From contig NC_053415.1 in assembly GCF_016859285.1 (NCBI RefSeq), positions 12,334,501 to 12,398,500 of the forward strand: 64,000 nt of DNA. Reading direction: 5' to 3'. A program made the translations under genes and the position numbers. Shown here in pieces: positions 37,911 to 50,819 of this stretch. Source of the stretch: Xiphias gladius (taxonomy: Eukaryota; Chordata; Actinopteri; Istiophoriformes; Xiphiidae). Under the pieces are notes generated by a model that did no database searches, had not been told where the DNA came from, and saw only the letters and a list, made by a program, of their open reading frames with translations. Positions within the stretch are counted from its first letter, which is position 1. Every line of letters starts with the position of its first letter.

Positions 37911-39896
37911 AGAGGTATCCCAACATGCCATGCTGCGCGGTTTGAATGGCGGCGTCACGGTCTCCCAGGCAACTCCACGCCATGGTAGCGAACGGAGGAA
38001 AATTTCAGGACTGTGTAACATGAGAAAATGGCTGATCAGCTTTACTACTTGTTTTTGTCTTGGTGTACATTATCTTATGTATTATTTGATGGAGTGAACG
38101 ATGTCAAAAAAGGGACCTTGTCATAACTACAAGTTATGTACATGGCCCTGCGTATAAAAATATACAGTACAATGACTTTATATGTAGCATGTGTCTTTTT
38201 ACTCACTTTACTCGAATTCAAAATCAGACCTTTAGTTGCACTCGGCTTTTTGATACAGCCATATCCTTTTTTTTCTTTGTGTTTTGCTGGGTTTATACCC
38301 TGGTCCAGACAGAAAAAAAATCATTTTTTTCATTGACCAATATTTTTATAGTTGAAATTACAAAATTAAACATAAACATGACATCAGTTTGTATAAATAA
38401 GTGGATAAAAAGAAATCTTTAACAATCTTAACTGCCCTAGTTGTTAATTGTATTCCACTTGGTCACTAAATTGACAAAGCTTTTTCTCTCAGTGCTCACA
38501 CTTGACAAAACATTTCCCATGGACTATTAAAATGAAATATGTTTTATCTGACACAGCCAATTTCTCTCTTTTACCTTTTCCGGTTTAACTCATCATTTTA
38601 ACAGCAGTGGATGGAATGACATCCATCTCACGTGCACAGTTTACAACCTTGCCACATAATCTGACATGTGTGTCTCACTGATTCTAAACCAGGCAGCACT
38701 GACTTTTTTTGGTCTTTGCCTTAAGTGATCACAGTTGAAGAGTTTAAAAGTCACTAAAGTGGTATTAAAGATCATCTAGGGCTAATGTTAAAATAACTGT
38801 GCACATGTAAACAATATTCTGTGCTCTTAATATACTTGGCTTTAACGTCTGTTTTGGATATCTGATACATTGACAGTTCTTTAATATGAGACACGGACCA
38901 TATAATGGTTCTCAGCATTATTTCCTGTAAACCCTAATAAGATTTCTGGGGGGACAAATTTACCCTGACTTCTGGAAGGTTGCGTGGATTGCAGATTTTC
39001 TCGTAATGTGTGACGCTTTTGACATAAAGCCAATCCTTTAAATCCAATTTAAATTGAACAATGTGATATAACTTGAAGTTTATTTAGTGTTAATTATAGA
39101 GTTGTGTATCTGCATGAAAAATGAAGTATGTTCAGACAGTATTTAGTGCTTTTATTTGAAAACAGATTAAATGGCTGCATGGGAATAAAGTAAATAATCA
39201 GAGGGATATACAGTATAATTTGTGCCAAATTTAAAGTCCTCCACCACTCAAAAATGTGTTTTACTTATTTTAACTGTATTTGGATGTTTGACCCTCACTG
39301 TGCAGAATGAAGTATATGCAGAGTTTGAAACTATAACAATGTTTTCGCATTCGTCTGGTGAAGGGGGAAACAGTTTCTCTGTGTTCACCTAAAATCTGAG
39401 TTTTACACATGTAACTATGAGCCTGATTTGAGAAAATTATGGTCCACGTCGCGACTTACACAAGTTTGACGTGGAAACTTAAAGTCTCCAGTGCACAAAC
39501 ACTGAGAATGGGCTATACTTTGAAGCAGGAGACATCTTGTGTCCAGCAGTATAAAAACATTTGCATATCCATAGCTTCTGGGTTTTTCTGTGAGGGAGAA
39601 GCTGTAGATGTAATTTTAAAAGTTTTTAACAAGGTATTTCTACTTTTTTTTGTAAAGACATATCAAACATACAGAGTATTTTATCCGTCTTAAAACATGC
39701 GTGGAGGCGATCTTAAAGTTTTCTTGTCGGTTAATATTGGTCCTGATTGCGCTTTTATTCTGAAGGATGTGCGCCGGAAGTGTTCCTGTTGTTGCTCTGT
39801 CTGCGAGTTGCTGTCAAAACGAGACGATAGTGAGCAGAAGTCCCACTAGTCAGTGTCCTGTGGTTACTCGAGAAGTATTTTTATTAGTTAAGAGAC
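37911..39896. other. Divergent spacer between the SON-like gene and ercc1
   Basis: About 2 kb, AT-rich, without repeats of note and without coding motifs. The last 150 bases before the ercc1 ATG should hold its promoter and leader (GTGCGCCGGAAGTGTTCCTG at about 39768 contains an ETS-like CCGGAAGT site). Confidence 0.5.
39770..39778 (+). promoter_or_regulatory. ETS-type CCGGAAGTG site in the ercc1 promoter
   Basis: GCCGGAAGTG lies about 120 bases upstream of the ercc1 start codon. ETS/GABP sites of this form are typical of CpG-type housekeeping promoters, and their position near the start fits a core promoter. The role is inferred from the motif alone. Confidence 0.35.
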
Positions 39897-42800
39897 ATGA
39901 AGAAGAGGTTTAACATCAACCTGGATGATTCTGCTTTCACCAAAGAAAGGACACCGGTCGGTAGTTTGCCAGAATTTAACGCTAACATCTTACGGCTAGG
40001 AATTAGCTGGCACAATAACAACACCTCTCCAGCTGCAAACTACAGTTTTCAAATTCTTTTTTTTTTTAAATAGCTTACCAACATAGCAACACAAAGTTTT
40101 GGTCAGGATATCTTGCTAAAAACGCGAGTGCTTGATTTACATGATTTCATTCATAATTCTCGACTATCTGACAAGCTTTTCATGTAATTGTATTCCAGCC
40201 AAAGCCGCAGTTTCTATCTTCATCCAGAGGAGGACAAATCACCTCAATCTCGTCTGCATCTTCAGCAAAGCCTGCTCCTGAGCCGGTGGACCAGCCCTTG
40301 TCCTATGCAGAATATGTCGTAAAGAGTAAAAGCAATGTGGCTGCTGCTCCTCAGAGAGTGGCTCCCCTCAAACTGCCCAGGACCGAGGAGGCTGGGGTTA
40401 CCAGTCTGAAACAAACCGAGCCCGGTTCATTATCATCTGCCATAGGAGGGGGCGAAACAGTTCAGGACTGTGCTAAAGGGACTGAGGGTGGATCTGAAGG
40501 GATCCAGGAGAGTGAGGAGAGACAGGTGGCTGACACAGACCAAAAACTTGGTAATGGTAATTGTCAAAGGTCAGATGCAAGCCTCACCCTGGGTCCTAAA
40601 CCGGTGGGGTCTGGGAGCAGCATTATTGTCAGTCCTCGACAGGTATGCCCCAGAAAGTATGTTTTTTTTCACTCAGGCAACAGCAGGTGTAGAGTTTACG
40701 AGAACTATTTATGGAACTATTTATTCTCCATACTTGCTTATTTCAATTCAGGTCCAGGTCATTCAGTTCTTAGCTACTTGCCATGGAGAGTCAGGCTCTT
40801 ATGTCGTAACTAGAGAGAAATAAGTGTTTTCAGGTTTCTTAGTTGGTTTGCACAGTGATAGGTATCTCATCACATGTTTGTTTTTACTTATTCAGAGGGG
40901 AAATCCCATTCTGAAGTTTGTGAGGAGTGTTCCATGGGAGTTTGGGGATGTTGTACCAGACTATGTCTTGGGACAGACGACATGTGCTCTGTTCCTCAGG
41001 TGGGTTTTTGTGCCTTAAGAATAGTGTGTACATGTGTGTGAGATCAAGAACAGTTGTTTGCATGTGCACACAGAGGAGTGCGTTTTATTAATATTTGATC
41101 AGCAAAAGTGGCTATGCACTTTTTTTTTCATATGTTTTCTCTTTCTTGTGTGTTTTGTTTTGTTTTCATATTGGTTTTTGGCCTGGCTTTAAGTCTGAGG
41201 TATCACAACCTCAACCCAGACTATATCCACGACCGTTTGAAACAGCTTGGAAAGACATTCACGCTGCGAGTGTTACTGGTTCAAGTAGATGTGGTAAGTA
41301 AAAATGTTTTGTAACACCAATCTTGACATTGATGAGTCATATTAATTCGATCAAAATTTAAGAATGTGTTATGTTTTACAAACAGTAGAGTTTTAATTCC
41401 TTAAGGTAATATTCTGGTTGTTGGGATTCATTAAACTTTGATTTTTTCACTATTTGGGCAGATCAAGACATGTTTTAATTCATTGGTTGCTGCATATCTA
41501 AACTGTTAAAAGTCTGATATTTTATCAATTACAACAAATTGATAAATTAAAAAGCTCAAATTATAAAAATTGTCATTGAAATCTGTGTTCTTATTCCACT
41601 TATTTTCTGCATATGTTTTCTCATCTCCTGCTTTAACATTTACGGTGAAAAAGTCTGTAATTATGCTGGTGGTACACTTCAGACTCGATCTACAGCACTT
41701 GCAGTGCTGCAGTTAAGAAAACTTCATTTGACATAATTTTTGTTTTTTTGTTTTTTTTTCCTCCATGAATGAAGTGGTGCTGTTCAAAGCTCTTTGTTAC
41801 ATTGATTCTCTGTTTCTCCTTGTTCACTTTGGTTTCCTCTCAACAGTTTTCTTTTTGAAGGAGACATAAAAACCTTTGGACACATCCGGTCAGCTGTTAA
41901 TTCAAATAGCAAAAACAAAAAACAAACAAAAAACACAAATACCTTTACATTTCTGTAGGCTACATTGTTAACTACTGTAGCTCTTTGTCTGATAGGTAAT
42001 GTTTTTTCACTACAGCAAGTTTTGACAAGGATTGGGATGTTCAGTAATGTTATATTTTACTAAATGGAACAGCCTCTGCAAAACCAGGAAACATTGAAAG
42101 AGAGCTGTAATGTAAGCTACCCATTAGTTTGTCAAATATATCTTGCCTAAATTGAATCAGTTTCATTAATAGTGGTGTAATTGAAGTGTGACTTGCAGCT
42201 GGAGGCTATTACAGGTCTTTATGTAGGAAAATATAGAATTGACAGATATGTATACTGTATACGTACTGTATGAAAAAGATTTGGTTCAAAAACACTTTTT
42301 CAGGAAATCTCTTCTTTGCAACAAATCTAAAGCTCCAAGTTCCATTTATAAAGCTTTAAGAATTAATGTAGTTTTTCTCACTGACATTGGTTTTTCATCA
42401 CAGAAGGATCCTCATCATGCATTGAAGGAGCTGGCTCGCATCTGCATCATGGCTGACTGCACTCTCATCTTGGCTTGGAGGTAAGACCTGCAACAGGTTG
42501 CCAAGAAGATACAGCAGTTTGTTAAAGGACACAGACATAAAGGAGAGTGTACTGGGAAACTGTTTTAAATACATTAACTTCCTGATTTAAAAATGATTCT
42601 GGACGATAAAATCAGACATTTCTATTTTTTGAATTTGTTGTGTGATGCATTTTTAGGTTTGTAATGGGTAGTTTAAGTCTTTCATACTGCAACAGTCATT
42701 CATGAAATATGGTGGTTTATTCTGGCCAGGATCAACAGATGGAAAAATACTACCTAGCATAACTCTAGCTCATTTTCTTTTTTTTCTGTTGGTAAGCTAG

Positions 42801-43709
42801 CATTGTGCTTCGCAAATAAACTATTAAAATAAATTGAATAAATGAAACATTCCTTATGTTTTCATTATGTTGATTTGACAGTCCAGAGGAGGCAGGGCGT
42901 TACCTGGAAACATATAAGTCATATGAAAAGAAACCAGCAGACCTACTGAAGGAGCAAGTTGAAAAAGACTATCTGTCAAAGGTGGGTGGATTCATCCTTT
43001 TCTATTTAAAGATTTTAATGTCTGTTGCTATTTTTTTTATTGTGACAGTCTTTCCAATTTCCAAAAACATGCGAGACATTTTAATCTGCCAAAGTCTTGC
43101 GGTGGTTTTTAGTCTTTGAACAATGCAACGCTGATTGGATTTTGATGTTTGTTTCAAGGTTACAGACTGCCTGACCACTGTTAAGTCTATAAACAAGACT
43201 GACGCCATTACCTTGCTGTCCACTTTCTCGGTGAGTACCACTGAACATAGAACAGTATTTTCGGTCGATTAGCTGCTCAGAACAGCAAAGACTCATCCTC
43301 TGATTGTTGTCATCCTATTATTGGTGTATATTCACGGAGCGATTTGATGGTGTACTCTGAGTTCATCATTTCATTGTACTTAGTTCATTTAGCGATGTTC
43401 TCAAAGGGAATGATCTGGTCAATACACTGAGAGGATGAATTCCGGGTTTGTTTGTTTTTTTTAATTTGTTTTTGTTTTTTAAATACAGTCTATAGAAGGA
43501 GTCATCAGTGCCTCTAAGGAAGACCTGGTTCTCTGTCCAGGCCTTGGACCACAAAAAGTAAGTTAAAACACATATGTAGGATACGAATGTACAGAGGGTA
43601 GTTGGAACTTTTGTTGAATTACTATGTTGACATTATGTGCTTGCAGGCGAGACGACTCTACGAGGTGCTGCACAAGCCCTTCCTCAAGTCAAAAACAAAA
43701 GACAGCTGA
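39897..43709 (+). CDS. ercc1: DNA excision repair protein ERCC-1
   Basis: Non-catalytic partner of the XPF nuclease, cutting 5' of lesions in nucleotide excision repair and acting in crosslink repair. Nine coding exons: 39897-39956, 40199-40642, 40896-40999, 41194-41293, 42404-42480, 42882-42981, 43159-43230, 43489-43557 and 43647-43709; 362 residues with all phases matching. Recognisable blocks are [48 protein letters not shown] and [16 protein letters not shown] (central XPA-binding, nuclease-like domain). The C-terminal helix-hairpin-helix region for XPF binding contains [20 protein letters not shown]. The human protein is 297 residues; the surplus here is in the poorly conserved N-terminal part before residue 160. 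The start [14 protein letters not shown] aligns with human KKFVIPLDEDE. The gene is complete and looks intact. Confidence 0.97.
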
Positions 43710-43906
43710 AACTTCTGACCAGCGATGTGTGACATGATTCTGAAAAGAACTTTATAAAGTTGGTCATCACGTTGAACAGGCACATGAGGACTGTACTGAA
43801 TACTACAAACACTCTTTCTATGCCGAGTCAAAGACAGAAATGTGTAATGTGACTGCTTTCAGACTGAGAATATAATTTGTTTATTGTTGAATTAATTTTT
43901 TATGAA

Positions 43907-43912
43907 AATAAA
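43907..43912 (+). terminator. ercc1 poly(A) signal
   Basis: AATAAA about 200 bases after the ercc1 stop codon, in AT-rich sequence; the only canonical hexamer between the stop and the prmt2 promoter that sits at normal distance. Confidence 0.6.
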
Positions 43913-44823
43913 TATTTTATAATATTTTTTGCTGTATTATATTCCTTAATTCTTTCGAACTTCATTTATTTAATTTACCCAACACAAAACAACCAGAGAC
44001 TGCTTGAAGATCTTTTCAATTAACAGAAACAAAGGATAATTTCAAAAGAATATTTTTAAAATACATGAAACTTGAACATTGAAACTGAGCTTTTTTTGAT
44101 GAGTGAGAGAGAGGGTGGAGGGTGGTGGATATCATACCTTCGGCCAATCAATATGTTACAGATCTGGATTATTGGTCTACTGTATAAATACTCAAGTATA
44201 CATCTGTATTTGAATGACAAATGACATACCAATCTGAATATAAAGAAGAGCAGTAAGATTACTCAAAAAGGGGTAATACTTAATTTTTTGGTGCAAATTT
44301 ACTCTTAAATGTGCCAAATAATTTAGGATCCAAAAATTTAGGTGTTCCTCCGAGATTTCCTTCTCCACGTTCGGAAAGTCAACTTTACTTTGAGAGCTTT
44401 GAATAGAAATAAGAAGTAGGCTGTAATAATGAAGTTATCACTGCGAAAATAGTGGCAAAATGAAGAGACCTCATGTGCAGGACTTACCGAACTCCAAAGT
44501 GGATGAATAATATTAAACTTATGTGGGATGTAAAACATAAAAATAAAAACACATTCAATATACAAAATATAGCACAATTGCAATAAGTTTTTGACATGAT
44601 CTCCAACCCGTACAGAAACTGCTTAAAATGTTTGTTCTTTCCGACAGCACGTGAAGGCACAGAAACTTAATCTGACGTCACATCAGGAAGTGTTTGCAGT
44701 GCCCAGGCCAGTCGAAGTGTTGTGCTGAGGTTTTTACCGCTCATTTCACATCCGAAGTTACACCGTGTTATGTCGTGAGTAGGTTCAACCTGGTCCTCAA
44801 AGGAAAGCAAACCGCCGTCGGAC
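43913..44823. other. ercc1-prmt2 spacer, includes prmt2 promoter and leader
   Basis: About 0.9 kb. The left part is AT-rich; the last 200 bases (44640-44823) are richer in CG and should contain the prmt2 promoter. No other gene is seen. Confidence 0.5.
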
Positions 44824-47800
44824 ATGCAGGCAGAGAAGGAGGATGAGGACGATACAAGTCCTGAAGAGTGCGTTGCGCTGTCCAGTTTCACTGGAAGTGG
44901 CAGCGACCAGGTTGGGGACCCGCACAGACCTCCGGCAGGATAACAACTGCACTCTTTACACCAGAAAGGTTACACTCGGGTTAGTAACACTAGCTGTGTC
45001 GCCTTTGTCCCGCAGCTTAGTTTCAGCAGCGGGGACAAACTGCTTGTGCACGCCAAGACTTCGTCAGACTGGTGGTGGGCAGAGCTGCAGGGGGTCAGAG
45101 GTTATGTCCCTGCCAGCTACCTGCGCCCGGGTGCTGCTGCTGAGGAGGAGGAGGAGGAGGAGGAGGAGGAGGAGGACACCTCCCTGGAGGACCCATGGCA
45201 GGACGAAGAATACTTCGGCAGTTATGGGACGCTGGTTAGAAACTTTAAGGAACCCTCTTCCTCTGCATGTCTCAGTTGAGCTATCAACAAGTTGCACACA
45301 CTAAATATTTTATTTTGATTTGCAGCCTCAGCGTAGTGACTGTCATCCTATACTGGAATAAAGTAAACATTTTGGCTGCAGGAGGGAAGGAAATTAAACT
45401 AAAAAAAAATTAAGTATGGTTCGGAAAATATTTGTCAGTTATTGTAGAGTATGTACAATTAATGAGTTGATGGGCAAAAACTATGAAGACCCAAACTGTG
45501 AAATATTACATATACAAGACATTATGAATTAGATAACCATTTGAATAAATGCAAGGAAAATACAGTGTATATTATAACCATGACAATCTATTTTTCCCCT
45601 ACGTTTTATGTAGTTCTTTAAATAGGTTTTTATTTCTGATTGATTTCATCACACTTTTTTCCCAATGACCATTATTTTATAATGCCACTCTCCACCACAG
45701 TCTTTCTCTGTCATTCAAGGCAAACCCGGTACAGACATAGTTACGTGATTGTTGTTGGCTTTGGTCTGAATGAGGAGACACCAAATCGCAGTTTGAAACC
45801 ATTTTTTGATTATTTCCAAATTTCAAGGTGATATATTTAGCCTGTATTTATTTGTAAGGTTATTCATTTCATAATGTCATCTTTATTCAATATATGACGG
45901 ATTGGGTCTCTATAAAAGAACCTGCAAAACTGCCGATATGGTCAATAAGGACGAAAATATGTGTCGCATGTTGAACTGTCCTCAACAAATTATACCGCTT
46001 ATCATATTTTATTTCATTTTGTCAAACGATGCAGAGACTTCACTTGGAGATGTTGTCAGACAAGAGTCGCACCGAGGCGTACCGGCAGGTTATTCTCAGC
46101 AACAGTGCTTCTCTGAAGAATAAGGTGGTGATGGACCTCGGCTGTGGTACTGGCATCATCAGCCTGTTCTGCGCTCAGCTTGCACAACCCTCAGTGGTAA
46201 TGTCAACAGTGTGGCTGCTTGGGAGGTTACTCAAACACTCAGACTCTTAGACACACACACACACACACACAGGTCGTTGGTTAGGTAGGACACAGTGTAT
46301 AGGCAGGTCAGAGAGTCACCTGTTGGCTTAAGTTAATTTTTTGAATAAAAAACATGTCCCTGGGCACAAACATGTAAAAGGCCCCCCATCCAATCAATCA
46401 TGGAAGCAAGAGCTACAGATTCAAAGAGACATGTTTTAGGTTGTTTTAAGTCTCTTTTTCGTTGTTGTTTTGTGTGTTTGTGGCAGCTTTTATGTCCTTT
46501 TCAGGTTATTTTGCATCCTTTTGTAGTCATTTTGAGTCCCTTTGAAAGTCGTTTGATAGACTATCCAAAAAGAAATGTTAACAATCACTTCAAACCCGGG
46601 GCTTCCTGACCCCTTGAGCCCCTGCGACTCTGCCCAGTTGACCCATTCAGTAAATTAACACCCAAATATCATGAAAATATGCATATGTCAATCAGTTTAT
46701 GCCAAAAATTAATAGGTAGTATTCTAAGCTTCCAAGTATTCCAAAATGACAACATAATTTTGAGATATGATAGAAAGGAAATCCAGAGAAAATTGGTAAG
46801 AGGAACAGAATCTCCGCATAATATACCAAATTACTCAGTTTACTCATAGGTGTAAAGCTTATTGAACATTACTGAACCTATACTCCCATCTGCTGGACAA
46901 CCGATTGTTGCTACATGGTATAAACAGCATGGTGTTCACAGTGTTTAAGTTAACCTGTGGTATTGTAGGTGTATGCCGTGGAGGCCAGCTCCATGGCAGA
47001 GTACACCAGACAGCTGGTGAAGCAGAACGACTGTGAGGAGGTGGTTACGGTGCTCCAGGGGCGAGCTGAGGAGATTGAGTTGCCTGAGCAGGTGGACGTC
47101 CTGGTGTCCGAGTGGATGGGTAATTGCCTGCTGGTAATCAGGCCACTGCCGATACTTTTACTACCACTAATAAGTCACTGTGTGAAGGTTTTTGTATCGT
47201 GGATGTTTTACGTCAGTATCATTAGTTTTATCTGATCCCATTTCTGCTCTTCCACTCTCAGCTGTGTGGAGGCTTGAATATACTGCACTGTGTCTTTGTC
47301 CCTTCCATCTGGTGTAGTTTGAGTTCATGGTGGAGTCAGTCCTGCTGGCCCGGGACCGCTGGCTGAGGGAAGGCGGCGTGATGTGGCCCTCATCTGCGGC
47401 TCTCACCCTGGTGCCATGTCAGGCCAACAGCTATTACGCAGAGAAAATGGCCTTCTGGGAACGGCCTTATGGCCTGGACTTCACTCCTCTTCAGTACGAG
47501 CCATTAGTCACCTGTTTTAAGCGAACATTTTCCTGTCTCACTCATATTTTTTTTGCATCTACCCTGATTTTGTAACTGACTAAGTCAGAGTTTGAACATC
47601 ATTTGCAGCCTTAATTTTAAAGATCTACAGTTCAAGCCAGAAGTATGGCAACCACAATTAACCTGAAGTACAATAAAAGTCACTGTGAACAACACATTTC
47701 TAAGTTTATATCAGTCTCAAAAGTACTTCATTTTATGAGAATAAACTTTGCATGTAATGACTCTTCATGCCATAATACTTTACTGTATGCGAAACATATG

Positions 47801-49769
47801 GTGATCTGTTGACTCATTAATGCAAATATTTTTTTTCCACACAATGTACATGGCTCCAAAATCAAACCCACCCCTTTAATTTTTAAATATACACCAATCA
47901 TTATGCACATAATAATTGTGATTTCAAAATAGATCCAGTGTGACTGATCTACCCACACCTAAGGCAGCAACTGCCTGGCGTCTATGTATTTCTGTAAGTC
48001 AATAGTAATAATAATAATTGACCTTTGATGCTAATTTTTTTTATTTTTTTTAAACTTGGAAGTAGTAAATTGGCAAGATAATCTTATCTCAGTGTTGTAC
48101 TGCTGATGTTTTCTGGAGTTTTCAGCCGCATCTCATGGCCTTCACTATAGGTGGATACAACTTGCTTAGAAGTTGTTGGCATTAACAAAAGAGAAAAGAC
48201 CAGAAAGTTGCAATTTTTAATTTCTGCTGAATCAGACAAAAACACTGGAATTGTGACGTACAGTATATGACAATATATACATACCTAGCACGAGGAAACC
48301 ACCCTAGTGAAGAGGAACAGTGGTCATAAGACACTGGCGAAGATAGTGATATTTGCTAGGACACTTCAAATTATAGCCTCGGTGATTAACATTGACTTAA
48401 ATCAGCTCTGTCTAAACTCATGCAGGTTCGCAGTCCATGCTGCTCACCAATACTTCTAATCCAGTACAGACTACATTACATATGTTCACATTTACTTTGG
48501 CATAAACTCAAGAAACCCATAACTGTTTAAGATCTGTTCTACTGCTCTTTTTTTCTTATGTGTGCTAAAATTCTATTTGTCCTTTTCCCCATTGGGTCGT
48601 GTTAGATATGGTCTGTGGCAGCATGGCGCTGAATGACATTTCGTCTCTGCAGGCCGTTGGCACAGCAGGAGTTCTTCACCAAACCCAAGTTCAGCCACCT
48701 CATTGAGCCCAGTGACTGCCTCACCGCTCCCTGTGATGTCATCCACCTGGACATGTACACTCTGCAGGTTGAAGACCTGGAGGTACTGTGTGTGTGTGTG
48801 TGTGTGTTTCATTATTAGAAACTCCTCCAACCCCGTACAAGCTGGATTTTGCAACTAAAGGAATGTGGTTTTGTTTCTCAGGAAATCAAGGGTCAGTTTC
48901 ATTTTTGTGTGGAAAAGTCTGGTGTATTCCATGGATTCACTGCCTGGTTCACTGTTCATTTTGAGAGCCTGGAGACGGGAGGCGCAACAGTGGAGCTACA
49001 CACCGGACCTAACTCTGAGTATAAAACATAAAACACAAAAACTTTCTCCAACACCTATTCACTCTGTTCTGCGGTTATAACATGGAGACGAATGGTTTAT
49101 TCACTAACGGCAGTGCTCATGAGCCCTTACTGCAGGTTTAACAGCCAACACACATAATTCAAATATTATCAAAATTAGTTAGTGGTAAACATACTAATAC
49201 TTTGGACTTTATAACCACTGTCTGAATACATCTCTGTGTGTCACAGGCTGCAAACACAATTGTAATACTCAGTAAGTAACTAAGTCAAAAACTGTAATGC
49301 ACGATCATATGAAGTAGACTCTTTTCTCCTCAGGCCGACACACTGGAAGCAGACTCTGTTCATGCTTGACAGGCCGGTCCGTGTGTATGCAGGAGACTCG
49401 ATCAGTGGAACCATTGTCCTGCGCAGGAACCCCGTGTGGAGACGCCACATGACCGTTACGCTGCACTGGAACGTGAACAGCAGCACAGAGGAAACAGACA
49501 GCTGCCAGGCAAACTAAAAAATCTTCACTTTATTCACCACATTTGAGTGATGCATTGACTATTGTCCATAAATTGGTTGTAGATTGTTTTATTATCTTTT
49601 CTAGCATTTTGTTTACATTTTTCCATGCAGTGTGACTTAGTTAAATACATTAGCCTCCCAAGAGTCCTAACTTTATCTTTGGTGTCCTTTGAGTTTTTCT
49701 CTTGTGTTTTTTGTCCCCCCCCGTCTGTTTCCATAGGATGGAGCAAAGAGTTTCCCAATGTGGAGGTGA
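44824..49769 (+). CDS. prmt2: Protein arginine N-methyltransferase 2
   Basis: Transfers methyl groups from S-adenosylmethionine to arginine and acts mainly as a nuclear coregulator. Nine coding exons: 44824-44910, 45016-45234, 46035-46196, 46969-47133, 47318-47493, 48653-48782, 48882-49018, 49334-49508 and 49737-49769; 427 residues against 433 in human. An SH3 domain spans residues about 16-68 (ALSSFTGSGSDQ|LSFSSGDKLL, SDWWWAEL, GYVPASYL) and is the family hallmark. A run of 11 Glu follows, then EEYFGSYGTL. The methyltransferase core has motif I VMDLGCGTGI (134-143), VYAVEAS, the double-E loop SEWMGNCLLFE (E204, E213) and THW (361-363) before KQTLF. The final exon gives DGAKSFPMWR, matching human VGEKVFPIWR, but needs a GC donor (CAG|GCAAAC). 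Without it the frame would end three codons later as AN-stop. Confidence 0.95.
45142..45174 (+). repeat. In-frame GAG repeat in prmt2
   Basis: Eleven consecutive GAG codons encode the acidic linker between the SH3 domain and the methyltransferase core. As a trinucleotide repeat it may vary in length between individuals. Confidence 0.9.
46430..46570 (+). repeat. Degenerate periodic repeat in a prmt2 intron
   Basis: GTTGTTTTAAGTCTCTTTTT and TTTTGTAGTCATTTTGAGTC type units recur with a period of roughly 22-26 bases. I recall similar TTTTGTGGTCATTTTG arrays as frequent in fish introns. Confidence 0.4.
48788..48806 (+). repeat. Short GT tract next to a prmt2 donor
   Basis: GTGTGTGTGTG begins a few bases after the donor of prmt2 coding exon six (GAG|GTACTGTGTG). 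Confidence 0.8.
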
Positions 49770-50527
49770 CAAACTCATACCGTGTCCATCAGCGGCAGAG
49801 ATCCACAGAAAACTAGTCTAATACATCCTCTGTTACGTTTAGGGTCAGCAAGGTATCAGCTGTGAGCTGCTAGTGACCTGTAATGAAGTGTGACTTTCAT
49901 ACTACAATGAGCGTGACGGGTCAAAGGAGCCTCATCTGGCAGGACATGTAGTTGTACTGTGGTACGCCTGATAACTATAGGCCCGGGTGATTCAACACAC
50001 CACGATTAATGTAATACGAGCAGGTTAGCAGAGAAGAACTTGCGTGCTTAGTATGAACTGTGGAGCATCGCTGTATTTTCAGCTTAAATGCATATCGGGC
50101 TAAGTGGGAAAATAGGTTTTATAGAAGACTGCTGTGTTGAGACTGCTTGACAACTGACACACACAAAAAAAGGGTTTTTTTTTACAGATATTTGTGGTCT
50201 CAGATGCAACAAAAAAAAACGTTTAAGTCTTCCACACTATGTTTTTATGTTATTTTTACTCTACGTGCATATTGTTCCACAATAGACATTTAGTTTGCAT
50301 TGTTTGTCATTTTTAAGTGCTATACATGCCAATAGGCTTTCATGGATTTAAGAAAAACTGATTAGCCACAAATGAGATTGGTTAGAGATATAGTTTTTAT
50401 CTCACTTAAAAGATTAGAGTGAGCGATGTGTGCCACTGAAATGTTACTGTTACAAATGTTAGCCTTTTGAGTTAAAATATGCATTAAAAACAACAAAACT
50501 GTAGTATTTACAAAGATAATTCTTCAC

Positions 50528-50552
50528 AATAAAATTAATTATTCTAAATAAA
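50528..50552 (+). terminator. Candidate prmt2 poly(A) signals
   Basis: Two AATAAA hexamers at 50528-50533 and 50547-50552 on the plus strand, about 0.77 kb after the prmt2 stop. The opposite-strand zinc-finger gene ends at 50820, so the two 3' ends probably lie close together or overlap. Confidence 0.45.
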
Positions 50553-50819
50553 ATTACTGTACAATTAGTAAACTCATGTTGATTTAAATCAAATAGTGTT
50601 TTGGGAGTTATTGAGCTACAAATTTGGTCTCTGTCCCTTTGTCTGATCATCTGGAAATGTCACTTTTCATCTGTTTCAGGTGGGGTTTTTTTGTTTTCTT
50701 TTTGTTATGACGACTTGAAACTACCGTCCTGCATGTGTTATCATGTGCTGTGGCAGAACTGCTGCGACACAGTTCTTACTTAAAGACCATGTTCGTGTGA
50801 GTGGATGCACCCCTCTGGG

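Noticed and set aside
44843-45304. 153-residue plus-strand frame crossing prmt2 exons one and two
   Set aside because: It runs through the intron in another frame; the spliced PRMT2 SH3 domain explains the sequence. Its RRRRRR run is the GAG repeat read out of frame.
49509-49517. prmt2 ending at the in-frame TAA right after exon eight
   Set aside because: Possible as an isoform, but the conserved FPMWR end 230 bases downstream and the CCATAG acceptor favour splicing.
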